Shown: positions 24,000 to 36,500, counted from the first letter of the stretch. The stretch is DNA of 64,000 nucleotides from Ephemerocybe angulata (GCA_013368325.1 JAACJK010000122.1:1-64000), one strand, 5' to 3'. Notes: generated by a model from the letters alone, not told the origin. Made by a program: numbers and translations.

Positions 24000-25900
24000 C
24001 TTGGATGGGCGAATCTGAGGTATTCTAGAGATTTCTATCTCGAAGGTGGGACGAGTATATGGTACGTAGTAGCCTCCAAACCTGGGTAAACACTAGGCGT
24101 TCTCTGGCACGTCCGGTGGGAGACGTCATCGGCCTCGGCCTGTTCTTTCTCCCTCCCCACATCTTCACCCTTTCTCATGCCGTCCCATGGCATGGCGCAC
24201 GCACTCTCGACTCGATTTCCAGGACCGTCTACTCTGATTTACATTGTAATACACCAACTCTACGAGCTCTAAACCCCGACGACGGCGGCGGTTGCGCGGC
24301 GACTGTGGCTACTGCGCACGATGACGACGACGCCCTGGCAAGTGAGATATGCGACTAGGAATCAGAAAGGTCCATTAGAAACACCTTCAAGGTCAATCAA
24401 AAATCCTTACATACTCGATTCATCCCATTTGCGGAGCGAGGTTCAAAGCGACGACATGCGGTGGCGAGCAGAGTACTTCGCGCCAAAGCATTCGCCAGAT
24501 TTGATGGAAGCCTGGGGATACAGGTCAGGAGTACAGTTTAACAGCTACCCGTAGAACGCCTCTCAGCTCTGCCCTTTTTTTCAGGACCGAGACGTCTGCG
24601 TAGCGATCTCAAACAGTGGACGGAGCATTCGGGAGAGTTGATGTACGCTGTGGGACACGGACTTTAGTTGGATGTAAGTAAATCCAAGAACAGTGACTTT
24701 CCTGTTCCCTTTTTCTCCATGACACAGCTACCCACCCGTCCGACCTTCACAACGACGACAACAAATGGTGAGGATTCGCGAGAGTCAACGGCCAGAGTCG
24801 TGTTCCCGGTTCCTTGCACGTCCACGGCATCGTGAGTGACGTCAGATATGCATCTCGGTCCGAGTTACGAATACCCGCGGCTTACCTTTGATTCCAGAAG
24901 TATAGAGGGGCGTGGAGAGAGTCTAGACGTCCGAGGTGAGTTCTACATTCGCCGGAACCCCAAACAGCCACTCGCCATGTTAGACTAGCGATCTAAAAGG
25001 TTATTATCCACCCCCTCTATATCTATGTCATACTGTCAGTTCTGGTCACAGAGTTTAATCGAACATAGTCGAGTACCCAATACATGTCGTTTATATCTGC
25101 GAAAGCAAACATTAGTGAGGTTATGTGGGTGAGACGGGATGATGTGCTAAGGGCATACGTCCTAGCTGAATGGTACACAGCGACGGCGGTACCTGGCGCT
25201 GAGAACGTCAGTTAGCAAGCGCAGACATTCCTAACAGCATGCACTCACCGACGACGACAAGCGCACACACATGAGCTAGGAACCCAGTCAGCAACGGACC
25301 AAACCACCGACGACTCACGAGCCGCACACTCACCCACACCAGCTTGTCGACCTCGACGACGACGGTGATCTAGGTTCGACCCGCTCGTCAGTAAACCGTA
25401 GGTCGCTGTTGAGGAAACAAAGGCTCACCATGCACGTCGTTTGGCGCATAAGCGAAACAGTCGAAAGCAAGGGAAAGGGGAACTGGATAGACACGTCCAA
25501 CAGTGGATGTGGTGGCTATTAAACAAAGGGAGTGTGTGAGTCTCGGGGGCAAGGCTATCAAACGAACGTGACTGACCATCACGTACGGGTACCGACTTGC
25601 ATAGCGGCGGACGGCTGCGGGCGCGTCGAAGGCGACGAGCTCAAAGAAGGCGGCGACGAGCAGAGTGCTCAGTGGAGGGGTAGAGCGAAGACGTGCAGCG
25701 AGCAACGTCGAAGAAAATTAGCAAAGAAAATGGAAGGAATATATGGAATGGGAGAATAGACCGTACCCATGCATAGACCGACACCCGAGGGAAGTGATGC
25801 TCAAAAATTTAGGGTCAGGGCTATCGAATTAGTAGCAAAAAATAGAGCAAAGGGACGCGAGTCTAAATGATAATAGCCGCTCACTTTAAGCGGATATTCC
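24000..25900. other. Stretch without a supportable gene
   Basis: Short frames only. A minus-strand hydrophobic/acidic segment near 25680-25610 (STLLVAAFFELVAFDAPA) resembles the modules seen at 19.4-19.7 kb. No family was identified. Confidence 0.3.
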
Positions 25901-25907
25901 CCATGAT

Positions 25908-26728
25908 GTGTCCGGGATTATCGGAGGGCAAACGGAAATTCGGAGGACAAATCCGACGGTGGGCAAAGGGAGTCGGATCGACTGGGGAGTCTGTGCGTCC
26001 ATGGCTCGACTGCCAATTGCTGACCGTTACGAGCTAAGCACAGAATGGGGAAACAGCGAAAATCGCGCAGACCGAGATAGGCGCCGGTTGATGAGTCGAT
26101 CAAAATCGATCAGGATATCCGCTGCGGCAACGGCGCGCACATACATACCTGTGCACCGTCGTAGGTATGTATGTGCACCTCTGTACTCGTAGCGCAGTGC
26201 GAGTGTAGAGTCTCCGACGGCGTACATGGGCTGTTGACTCATCTGTATGTCGGTGGAGAGCGTACCTGGGTTGCGCGGATGGTGCACACGCATCTGTGTG
26301 CCGTCGCATGCTATACAGCAGTTACAGAGTCTGTCGAGAGGGCTGCTAGGTTTACGAGTGCGGTTGAGGGCACAGGCGTGTGATAATACACCTCGAGTCC
26401 TACCGGTCTGCGGGCGCCGTTAGTGTGTATATTCACTGCTGCACTCGGAGCACAGTGCAAATGCAGCATGGGCCGTTGACATTACTAACTCGGGTGGCTC
26501 GGACTTCTGGACGCAGAGGATGGCGGCTCCAGAAGCCATCACTGTGTGAGATAAGTGATGGCTTCTGGAGCCGCCATCCTCTGTGTCCAGAAGCCTTATC
26601 TCACACAGTGATGGCTTCTGGAGCCAGCATCCTCTGTGGCCAGAAGCCTTATCTCACACAGTGATGGCTTCTGGACACAGAGGACGCCGGCTCCAGAAGC
26701 CATCACCCAGTGACATACTGGGAGTCTG
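25908..26728 (+). repeat. Segmental duplication, copy A
   Basis: The 26121-26728 part matches 29674-30272 nearly base for base (about 600 bp). The preceding 25908-26120 (GTCCGGGATTATCGGAGG ... ATCAGGATATCCG) matches 28604-28843. In copy A these two parts are adjacent; in copy B about 830 bp lie between them. Confidence 0.85.
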
Positions 26729-26730
26729 GG
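26500..26730. repeat. Minisatellite cluster with units in both orientations
   Basis: Units built on GGCTCCAGAAGCCATCACTG and TGTGAGATAAG alternate with their reverse complements (GTGATGGCTTCTGGAGCC, CTTATCTCACACAG). The cluster can therefore fold into long hairpins. The same family recurs at 29.15-29.35, 30.05-30.28 and 31.14-31.53 kb. Confidence 0.85.
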
Positions 26731-26794
26731 GTTGACAGGGGCGGGAATCACTTCTCTCGCACGTTTATGCGCCGTGGATGCTTGGTCAGATCAC

Positions 26795-26907
26795 TCGCGC
26801 ACTCGCACAATATTGGGAGTGCGTCGAGGGTACATGTCCTTTGTTGGTGGACATGTCACGCTCTGACCTCGCACTCCCAGTATTGTAATTTGTGCGAGAG
26901 TACTCAC
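26795..26907. repeat. Long imperfect inverted repeat with short loop
   Basis: The left arm contains CTCGCACAATATTGGGAGTGCG and GTACATGTCC. The right arm, reverse complemented, contains CTCGCACAAATTACAATACTGGGAGTGCG and TGACATGTCC. The arms are 40-55 nt around a loop of about 9 nt (TTTGTTGGT). Confidence 0.75.
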
Positions 26908-27749
26908 TCCGGCTTGATTCGCAGCATACCACCGTGGAGAGAACGATCAGCGCGTTGGAAAACAAGGTGGGGCAGAGAGTGTGCCTTACCTGCACCAGTA
27001 GCCGAACCTTCATCGAGTCGAAGGTGAGTGACTTTCGTTCGATGGCTTTTGCGGCTCTTATCGCTTGACGCGCCGCGTACTTTCGAGGATTTTCAAGGTC
27101 CTAATTGTTGACCTCTACACGCAGTGGGACGACATGTGCCGTGGGGGGTATCTACTGACTACGACAGAACTAGACATCCATTACAACCGCCTACAATGAC
27201 TACGGGTGGTGAGAAGATGGAGACGACGGTAGTGAAGACGAGGTAAGGCAATAGGTGGTCGGCAGGTGATAAGTGGGGTGAGCGGTTCGGGAGTCCGGAG
27301 GCGATGCGCTGGCGAAGTCGGAGGAACTGGAGAGAGGATGGGAGGTGACGGCGGTTGACGGAAAGACATGGGATGGAGAGGTCGATGAGGAGACGCGTGG
27401 TGGATGCGGTGAGAGTGTGGGTTGGAACGGCGAGGGATGTATGAGTGATGAGTGAAGCGATGGGACGGCGTATCCATGCCCCCCTGCTCCGGCTCCGACG
27501 GCAGACATACACGCATGTGCAGTCAGCGCAGCTCACACATTCCCTCCGACGGAATATTACGGCGTTGACAGCGCGTCTATGACGTCAAAGTCTCTGCACT
27601 CCGATAACCCACATACACGCCGCGCGTGTACAACGTGCGTATGCCCTCTACAACACCGTTTGCATTGTCCTGGGAGTACAGAGGTGGAAATGTCCACCGA
27701 CGGCACACGCACTCACTGCGTACAGGGATTCACTTCCACAACACACTCG

Positions 27750-29780
27750 CCCTGTACTGCGAGTGCGCGTCCATAGCCTACGCATGCGCCGTCGGGTACT
27801 CTGCACTCACAGTGTAGTGTGAAGGATCCGACGGCCCACGCATAGGTGGTCAGAGGGCGGCCTCCCGCTCATGGACGCGTGTACAACACCCACAGCTCGA
27901 GACTCGCATCCAGTCTACGGATGCGAGTGTAAGCTCTGAGGATGTACTTGTCTCGGAATGTACACCATCAGAGGATGCGAGCACCACCCCACTGAGCACT
28001 CATAGTGCATGGTATTCGAGTGCTAGTGCCGAAGCTCTGACAGAACTCTCCCCACTGAGTCTAGAATCACCGACGAGATCCGCTTGTCGGCGTAAATAAC
28101 TCCACACTATCTCGACGAGGGCGAATACAGAGGCTTCCACTGCACAATCACATATCTTGCTCTTCGGAGGACACGCCCAGCACCCGAGTCCCTACGGGCA
28201 CTCTACATCGCTCACACATGCAGCCAGGCAGGGCATACACACGCGAATGGGTTGTCGTCACTGGCATACGCCGCCGACACTGCATTCTGCGTCTGTCCTC
28301 AGCGACATACTCCTTACCCGCCTCGCACTATGACCCACCTGGCCCCACACGCCGCGAACAACGACGGCGTCCGACGTCACCGCCAACGGAGGACTTGTAT
28401 GGTGACGGTTTATGTACACAAGTATTGCCGCCGACTGTGCGCAGTTGTCACTTGTTGTACACCGACGGTGCATGCACACCTGTGCGTGACTGCATCGCCG
28501 TCGACGCTATGAGTCGGCTACGATGGCGCATGCACAACATTGTGTTGCTGTCGACGCTATGGATCGACTGCAACGACGCATGCATTGACGTGTATTCCCG
28601 TCATCGAGTCCGGGATTATCGGAGGACAAACGGAAACTCGCAGGACAAATCCGACCCTGGTGACCAAATTTTCACCGCAGGGGTCGGATTGACACGACTG
28701 CCGATTGCCGACCGTTCGTTAGGTTACAAGCCAAAAATAGATACAGCTTAAGGTGGGATCCTTGGAGGGAAAAAGGGGAAAATCGCGCAGACCGAGATAG
28801 GCGCCGGTTGACGGGTCGATCAAAATTGATCAGGATATCCGAGGACCGCAGGGATCACGCGAGGTAAGCTTGACCGGTGGGGAGCACTAGTTCATGCTCT
28901 ATCTGAGTACTGTATGGTATATATGAGATTTCAGGAAGGCGGCGAGCGGGTGTGTGGCCATCGGGGTGTACTCATGTCGTGCATGTGCTGAGCAAGGTAC
29001 TCGAACTCGGTCCTCATTCCCAGACCCAGATGGTCTGGTACTTCTTGGTAGGTTGTGGGGCCATGGGTACATTTAAAGCTTGAAGATGTGTCGGCGAACC
29101 CCTTCCCTTGTCCTGTTCTGCGAGATTTATTACACACACAGTGAGAGAGCTAAAAATGGGATCCAGAAGGCATCCCTGGTTATCATACGTGCGGGAGTCA
29201 TGGCCCGGACTTCTAGACACAGACGATGTCAGTCGCAGAAGCCATCACCTGGTATCGTAAGACTGGGAGTTTGGGGTCAATGGTTACTCAGGCCTCTGGA
29301 CACAGAGAATTTTATCTGCAGAAGCCATCACCCGGTGAGATCAGGCCCACCCCGCACGTGTACTCCGTCGGAAACTCTGCACTCGCTGTGCAGAGCGAGT
29401 CTGGAGGGAGAATTGTGGACCAACGGAGCATGTATGTGCTTTATCGTTGCACCCACACTGTACTACGGCTGTGCATCCCATCCCCACGCACTCTGTCGGG
29501 ACTCTGCACTTGAAGTGCAGGGCGAGTGCGGAGGTGTACTCATGCACTGACGGATAATGGTGGATCTTTGTGACCTCCGCACTCGCAGTAACATGCGAGT
29601 GCAGAGTTTCAGACAGCATACACACTGTCTCGCGCTTTCGACGGATTGGAATGCCGTCAGAGGATATGTGTGAGCTGCGGCGACGGCGCACACATACCTG
29701 TGCACCATTGTAGCTATGTATGTGCACCTCTGTACTCACAGCGCAGTGCGAGTGTAGAGTCTCCGACGGCGTACATGGGC
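27750..29780. repeat. Dispersed short palindromes of one family
   Basis: Imperfect palindromes built on CTCTGCACTCGC / GCGAGTGCAGAG recur with CCGACGG or CCGTCGG strings close by. Examples are near 27795, 27905-27930 (GACTCGCATCC / GGATGCGAGT), 29372-29400, 29493-29525, 29575-29610 and 29733-29760. Relatives also occur near 26188 and 26450. A tandem pair GTCGACGCTATG...GCATGCA is at 28500-28590. No gene was found in this stretch. Confidence 0.6.
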
Positions 29781-30272
29781 TGTTGACTCATCTGTATGCC
29801 GGTGGAGAGCATACCTGGGTTGCGCGGATGGTGCACACGCATCTGTGTGCTGTCGCATGCTATACCGTAGTTGCAGAGTGTGTCGAGAGGGCTGCGAGGT
29901 TTATGAGTGCAGTTGAGGGCACAGGCGTGTGATAATACACCGCGAGTCCTACCGGTCTGCGTGCGCCATCAGCGTGTATATTCACTGCACTCGGAGCACA
30001 GTGCAAATGCAGCATGGGCCGTTGACATTACTAACTCGGGTGGCTCGGACTTCTGGACACAGAGGATGGCGGCTCCAGAAGCCATCACTGTGTGAGATAA
30101 GTGATGGCTTCTGGAGCCGCCATCCTCTGTGTCCAGAAGCCTTATCTCACACAGTGATGGCTTCTGGAGCCAGCGTCCTATGTGTCCAGAAGCCTTATCT
30201 CACACAGTGATGGCTTCTGGACACAGAGCACACCGGCTCCAGAAGCCATCACCCAGTGACATACTGGGAGTC
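28604..30272 (+). repeat. Segmental duplication, copy B (interrupted)
   Basis: 28604-28843 and 29674-30272 correspond to the contiguous copy A at 25908-26728. The intervening 28844-29673 carries palindromes and partial minisatellite units and has no counterpart in copy A, so copy B gained an insertion or copy A lost a segment. Confidence 0.8.
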
Positions 30273-30279
30273 CATAAGC

Positions 30280-31135
30280 CCCGAAACGACGTCACCGAGC
30301 GCGACGAGCTAAATGTGAAAAAAGCGAAGTGGGATAAACCCTGCCCGAGGCCCCGGATCTCCCCCTTCGCGCAAAATAAAGAGCTAGCAGTAACCGCGCC
30401 ACTTATTATGGAGGTAACGGCGAAAAGATTGAAGCGAACGGGGTTGTACTCGCGTAGACAGCGGTGGGTTGGACAGGGGGGAGGGGTTAGGAAGAAGTCC
30501 TTAGATATCACCACGACGAGTTAACGTATCGACAAACGGATTTTGGATTCGTGTTTCCAAGGTCAAAAGACGTCGGGTGACGTCCTGCTCGAAACTCCTA
30601 GGCCCCTGTCCGTTGCGTGAAACCGGGGACCGCATTTTTAGGTAGATATAGCAATAAACGGGCAATTGCCTACCTTCGAGGTTACTGACAGATGCAATTC
30701 TGAGCTCGATATGTTTGGATCGATGTTGGGTATATATACCAGGTAGCTTAAGACACAGAGGGCTCGAAGAAATCTCACCGGAGGAGACGAGCTGGATGCG
30801 CAAAAAGCGGACTTGTGTATTTCTCGCTCGAGGCTCCCGATCAACATTTTCCGGCAAAAGTAACGCTACTCATTTAGTCTCCAAATGTATACAAAGGCAT
30901 TGGCGAAGAGATCACGCCGAACGGAGCCCGGGTGACCGAGATATGGGCGGGCGGGTGATGGGGAATTGGGGAGGAGGAGGTGCACCTATATCTCGGCGAG
31001 AACTCGACGTAGCGACGAAAAAAAATTGGAATCGTGTTCCGCGCGTAAAACGACGTCGGCTGACACCCCGAACGTATCGTGGAGACCCCCGGCGGTTGCG
31101 CAAACGGGGGGACCGCACTTTTGGGGAGATGATTG
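30280..31135 (+). repeat. Diverged tandem duplication (two units of about 370-490 bp)
   Basis: Unit 1 (about 30280-30650) and unit 2 (about 30765-31135) share ordered strings: TCACCG...GACGAGCT...AAAAAGCG, then TTGGA.TCGTGTT, AAAACGACGTCGG/AAAAGACGTCGG.TGAC, and AAAC.GGG.GACCGCA.TTTT.GG.AGAT at their ends. No reading frame is conserved between them. Confidence 0.65.
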
Positions 31136-31143
31136 AGGTTACT

Positions 31144-31530
31144 CACTAGGGCAGCTCGGACTTCTAGACACAGCAGACGCCATCTGCGGAAGCCATCACT
31201 GTGGTGAGATAAGGCTTATGAACACATAGGATGGCGGCTCCAGAAGCCATCACTGTAGTGAGATAAGGCTTATGAACACAGAGGATGGCGGCTCCAGAAG
31301 CCATCACTCTGTGAGATAAGACTTATGAACACAGAGGATGGCGGCTCCAGAAGCCATCACTGTGTGAGATAAGGCTTATGGACAGAGAGGATGGCGGCTC
31401 CAGAAGCCATCACTGTGTGAGATAAGACTTATGAACACAGAGGATGGCAGCTCCAGAAGCCATCACTGTGTGAGATAAGGCTTATGGACAGAGAGGATGG
31501 TGCCTCCAGAAGCCATCACCCGGTGACATA
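31144..31530 (+). repeat. Minisatellite array, about 7 units of 53-54 bp
   Basis: Head-to-tail units read GGCTCCAGAAGCCATCACTG, then TGTGAGATAAGGCTTATG, then AACACAGAGGATGGC, with few substitutions. The array closes with CCAGAAGCCATCACCCGGTG and a GGGAGTCTGGGGTTGACAGG tail that is also found at 26723-26743. Confidence 0.9.
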
Positions 31531-31694
31531 CAGGGAGTCTGGGGTTGACAGGGATGGGAATCAACTCTCATCACAGCCATACCCACGTCACATCCAGACC
31601 TCCTTCACATCAAAGGTGTACACATTTCCGGAGATGGTGTCATAATGGTTGATGTGGGGTGTCTCCCATCACGGAAACAGGGTCTGCTCCAGTG

Positions 31695-33510
31695 GAGTTT
31701 GGCCCCAAACTCAAAAAGTAGCATGTTAGCTCGAATATCTCGTCGAGCTCTTTGACACCTGGGCTGCCATGAAGACATGCATGTGAACCCAGCTCGACGA
31801 GCTCACGGGCTTCCTCCAGTTCACGTCCCAAGTTATCCCCACATCCCGCGCCTTCCTTCGCAACCTCTACGACTTCTCGAAGGGGTTCACGAGTCGCTTC
31901 ACTCAGCGTGGCATTCCTGGCGCAGCAAAGAAGGACATCGACTGGTGGAGAACTGTGGCCGTGGGCTGGAACGGCATCCGCTTTGTCTCACCGTCACGCG
32001 ATGTCGTCCACATCTTCACCAATGCCGCTGGCACGAAAGGTCTTGGGGGACATTTCGGCCGCCAGTGGTATGCCTTGCAGTAGTGTGTTGTGTTGCCTTG
32101 CAGTAGTGTGTTGTGTGAGTAAGGACAGTGGGTAGGTACTTAAATGAGGGTGGGTGTCACGATTACGGTGTTGATATGAAGGTAACGAAAGAAGATATTG
32201 ACTAGCGCCGTTGCAATTCGACGGGCAGGTGGGCGGATTCCCACGGCACTGTCAAGCAACAAGACTGTCGTGAACACTGGTCAGCCTACTTATTTTCTCT
32301 TCTTTTCCTTTCATTTCTTCCTTTACTATTCATTCGTGCACATTCCTGCACACTCTTGCACACCTTTGCACACCCTTGCACACCTTCACACTGCCTTCGC
32401 TCTTCTGAGCCTTCCCCTCACTTCATGCACAGCATGTTCGTGCTTCTTATTCTCGTGCACAGCACGTTCACACCTTGTTCACACCTTTGTTCTCAGGCGC
32501 ACTGCCCGCGCGCTGCCTTTTAGTCATATCGACTCATATGGACTCTATTGTTCTCTGGATCATTCTATTGTTCTATTTTCGTTCGAGATCATTTGGACAC
32601 ATATATACTCGTAGCTACTCGTTCATTATTCCCCACTTGATCTCTTTGACTATACAGGTACATAGTCGCTTCGCTCCTATTCCCTGTATTCTATTTACCT
32701 TTGACTATACAGCCCTTGTATCTGCATCGCTGCTCGTCGCTCATCCGACCTCTGCTCCTCTGCTCTCTGCTCTCTGCTCATCGCTCGTCCGACATCAGCC
32801 GGCGTCTTCGCCACAAAGACCCCCACAGAAATCGTACCGAACGCTGATTTCAGTAGCGTACGCTCAAATCAGCTTTCAGGCACTTGAGGAAAGTGTCCGC
32901 TTGACCTTGGTCGCATTTCCCCGCCAAATTCCCAAGCATATGCCTTCAAAGCGGAGCAACCGAATAGGCCCTAAAGCACCAGAGAACGTCATCAGAGTAG
33001 CAACATTGAGAGTGTTCGGCACAAAACTGTCGACGCCACCATCGCTCTCGCTGCTGTGGTGACTATCACCCAGTAGTGTTCAACGCTCGCCTGGCACCTT
33101 CCATTACCTCGTACCTCGGAGTTATACTCCTCGTAGTGTGTTTCGTGTTATCCGATTCGCACTGGTAGCCGCACAAATGGCCATGGCTGGTGCTGCCCCG
33201 TCACTGCTGCAAGGGACTCCACTGCCTGCTTGATCCATCAGTTCATCTGGCCTCCACTGTGGAGTTTCAATAGATGGGTTGCTTTGCAAGGCTGTAAGAT
33301 GAGGGAAGTTCACAGGCGTCACAGGTTAATCTTCCCTGGGTCAGGCATCTGGAGCTTGGGCTACATGGGTGATAAGATAAGATAAGATAGATAAGATAAG
33401 ATAAGATGGATGGAGAAAAAGCGAAACCAAACAAAAAGGAGTTTTATGAGGAGGGGATGCGTTTCGGCCAAAAAAAAAATTTCGCCTTCTGAGTTTGGCC
33501 CCAAACTCAA
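31695..33510. repeat. Stretch bounded by a 20-bp direct repeat
   Basis: GAGTTTGGCCCCAAACTCAA, a near-palindrome, occurs identically at 31695-31714 and 33491-33510. Between the copies lie the RNase H scrap, a CTTGCACACC-rich low-complexity patch (32340-32400), GATAA microsatellite runs (33370-33410) and an A-run near 33470. The second copy sits just before the first recognisable exon of the truncated KDZ transposase. Confidence 0.6.
31790..32083 (+). pseudogene. Retroelement RNase H-like fragment
   Basis: The open frame reads ELDELTGFLQFTSQVIPTSR, then FLRNLYDFSKGF, DIDWWRTVAVGWNGI and FTNAAGTKGLGGHFGRQWY, ending at TAG. This matches the connection/RNase H part of reverse-transcriptase elements (DIRS- or Gypsy-like). 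The usual TDASG is TNAAG here, so a catalytic aspartate is replaced by asparagine. No upstream polymerase motifs are present, so it is a scrap. It is followed by a direct duplication of TGCCTTGCAGTAGTGTGTTG near 32071-32115. Confidence 0.6.
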
Positions 33511-33526
33511 TTGTTAGATGCTCTAG

Positions 33527-36500
33527 CTATTCCACCTCCTCACGTATCAAGGAAAGATCTCGCCGTACGAGTTCTACACCGCACTCACTCGCCTTACGTC
33601 GAACACCGGGCTTATGGAGTCAAAGGTGCGTTTCTCGCTCACATTTGATGTGTGTTTTGTCGTCTTACGCATAGACCAGTCCCGTTATCGAGAGTTCCTT
33701 CGGATGAGTCGACAATTCCGCCATTTGAAGATGGTCAAGCGCGTTGGGAAAGGAAATGCCGATGGGCCACTGGTTCTCGAAGCCGGGAGCTGTGCAGTGA
33801 CCTGCCCTGCATGCCCCCAGCCCGGAGGCAACCTCCCTGACGGTTGGGAGAAGGTGTCGCTACAGAAGAGGTGAGTTGATGCTCGGTCTACATAAACGGA
33901 AGACTAACATGTATGTGGAGGTTTCTCTACCAGCTGTTCCTCGCAATCGACGCCAATTTTCGCCTCAAGAGGAAGCTCGTCTCGAACGATGATGCAGACC
34001 CGAGTCTGAACGACGGATGCGCTTACTTTGTTAAGTGTATCCTTTTCATGGCATTTCTGAGCGGGTATGACAAGAAGGTTGATCAGAATGTACGTCGTAC
34101 CTATGCTTTTGCAATCCTTTCTGACGTACCCCAGGCGAGTACCTGCTCAAATCACAGTGCCGTGAATAACGACCGAAGCACTCGAGGCCTGGCTGCATCC
34201 GGCGTCGGCGCTGTGGACTGTGCACGGCATGAGATGAAGAGGCCGATGTCAGTGGGTGATTTCCAGAAAGGCGAGAGGTACGTACTTCTCATCCCCGTAG
34301 ACTCAACCACCTAACGATTATCCAGATATGTCAATATGGACTATTTGTTCTTCTCCAGCATACGCAACACCCTTCTTCTCCTCGCGTTGGTTGTATCATA
34401 CGACATTGCTTGCCAGTGGAGTATCAACCTCTTCACTCGTCTTGGAATGTATCCTGCGTGGATGAAGGCGTCGAAATTGCCGGAGAAGAAGACTACGTTT
34501 CTCGTTCCCAAGTTCCACCTTCCAGCACACATCCAGTCATGTTGGTCTCGATATTCATACAACTACGCGAGTGGCGTTGGAACGACTGATGGTGAGGCAA
34601 TTGAGCGACTATGGGCGGGCCTTAATCACTACGCCTCAAGTACGAAGGAGATGGGGCCTGGAAGCCGACAAGATATCCTGGACGACGCGTTTGGAGACTG
34701 GAACTGGCGAAAGATCACGTCGTTCAGTGAGTCCTGTCATTCCCTTCACTTAATAGTCACCAGCGCTGATTTGACGACATCTAGCTCACACATTACTACG
34801 CAAGGTTCGAAATGCAGTCCCAGAAAGTGTTAAGCACGCAGCCCTACACCGAGAGTTTACGGAGGCGTGCCCAGCCGAGACTATCACCGAGTGGGAGGAG
34901 AGGATTCAAATATACGAGAGGTCACCCTCGTCGGAGCCCAACCCATACGAGAGCGGGAAGGGTACGTATCAGGATCAGCTCACTCCCGATGCTTTACTCA
35001 TCAATTCTAGTTCTTCTCTTCGATACGGTGCGGAAGACTATCGCCCAGGAGGAAACAGACGAGTTGGCAGGGGGATCGGGGGTATCTGTCGACGAAGAAG
35101 TGTCGGCCAGTCAGCTCATTACCATGGGCATCGAGATCGAGGAGCAACAGTGCGTTACATTAACCTACACATACATACACAAGTCTAAACTTTTTATAAG
35201 ACGCCGATTGTCTAATTCACAGCGAAACCAGCCCAAACACGCGAGCGAAAACGAACGGGCCAACTTGAAGCTTCAAATCAACTCGTTGCGCCGGAAAGTG
35301 GACGGGTGGGTGGATATACAGCATCGATACGTACCGTCCCTCCGCATCCTACGCCAGAGGCTGGAGGACCATGAGACCGGCGGAAAGCTCGACTGCCCAA
35401 CTAAATCCTCCCTCCATCTCCCATCATCGCTCCTCACCCTCAAAACACGCCATCCTGACATCATTCTCCCTACTGCCCAGTCATGCGACATTCGTCTCTA
35501 CGTCCTCGAGTGGCGATTGCGTTGCGCCCAAGCCCAGGATGCCCTCGTCTCCCTCCGCGACGCCATCCGCCTACGCGCGCACCTGTATCAGGACAAGAAA
35601 CGCCATCAACGAGGGCAGGCTGCAAATACGCGATCGAACGGTCTCATCGAGAGGGCGACGGAACGGATACGTGCGACGGCTGAGCGATATCAATCAGCAC
35701 AGTCCGCGATTTGGCTATTGGGCACTCACCTGAAGCGAACGTCGTTCCAGACCCAATACCCCATCCTCCTCCCGACCGATATTCGTAACATCTCCGAGGA
35801 TGAAGATGAAGCCGATGAACCAGCCCTAGCCCCGTGGAAGAACAAAGCAAAGAAGGGCACCACCGTCGAATCTACGCGCTCCGAAACACGGCGAACAGTC
35901 TCCTGGATCTGGAGACACAGTGGAGTGGTCGGTGATGGTGTATCGGGGGGTGGGGAGGGCGAGGAGACAGGCAGCGCAGGAGGGATTGGATCGACGGCGC
36001 CCGCTCAGTTGCAGCAGGACCTAAACGAGGGTAAGCATTTAAATCTACTTAGTGCGCCGTATCATACTTACCCTCCCCTTCAGCTGTCCGTATCGAGTGG
36101 TTCAAGAGCCGTGCTCGGAGTCAACGGTGGGCGGAGGAGGTTGAACTGCTCGAGGAAGAGATGCGGCGAGTGCTCGCAACATTCGAGCATCGCGCTGCAG
36201 GATGGGATGAGAAAGCTGAAAGCTCTCATTCGTCGGATCCTGCCCTCACAGAAGGTCGTGTCGCGTACGCAAAAGGCCAAGCTGCGCAGTTCCGGGCGAT
36301 GGGGCAACGGTGCAAAGAATTGTGGGCCCTGGTCCCGCAATATGTCGCGTCTGGGGGTAGGACACCATTATCGGAGAAGGAGCGATTGGTGTGGGAGAAG
36401 CGGGAGCGAGAGGGCATTGCTGAAGTGGAGGGTAACGATGAGGAAGACCCTGAGCACAGCGACGAGAGCGACGATGACAGCGACGACGATGGTGATGGCG

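Noticed and set aside
26500..26730. CRISPR-like array
   Set aside because: Units are contiguous minisatellite copies in both orientations without unique spacers, and the organism is eukaryotic.
33370..33410. GATAA run as telomeric repeat
   Set aside because: Fungal telomere repeats are TTAGGG-type; this is a short interspersed microsatellite.
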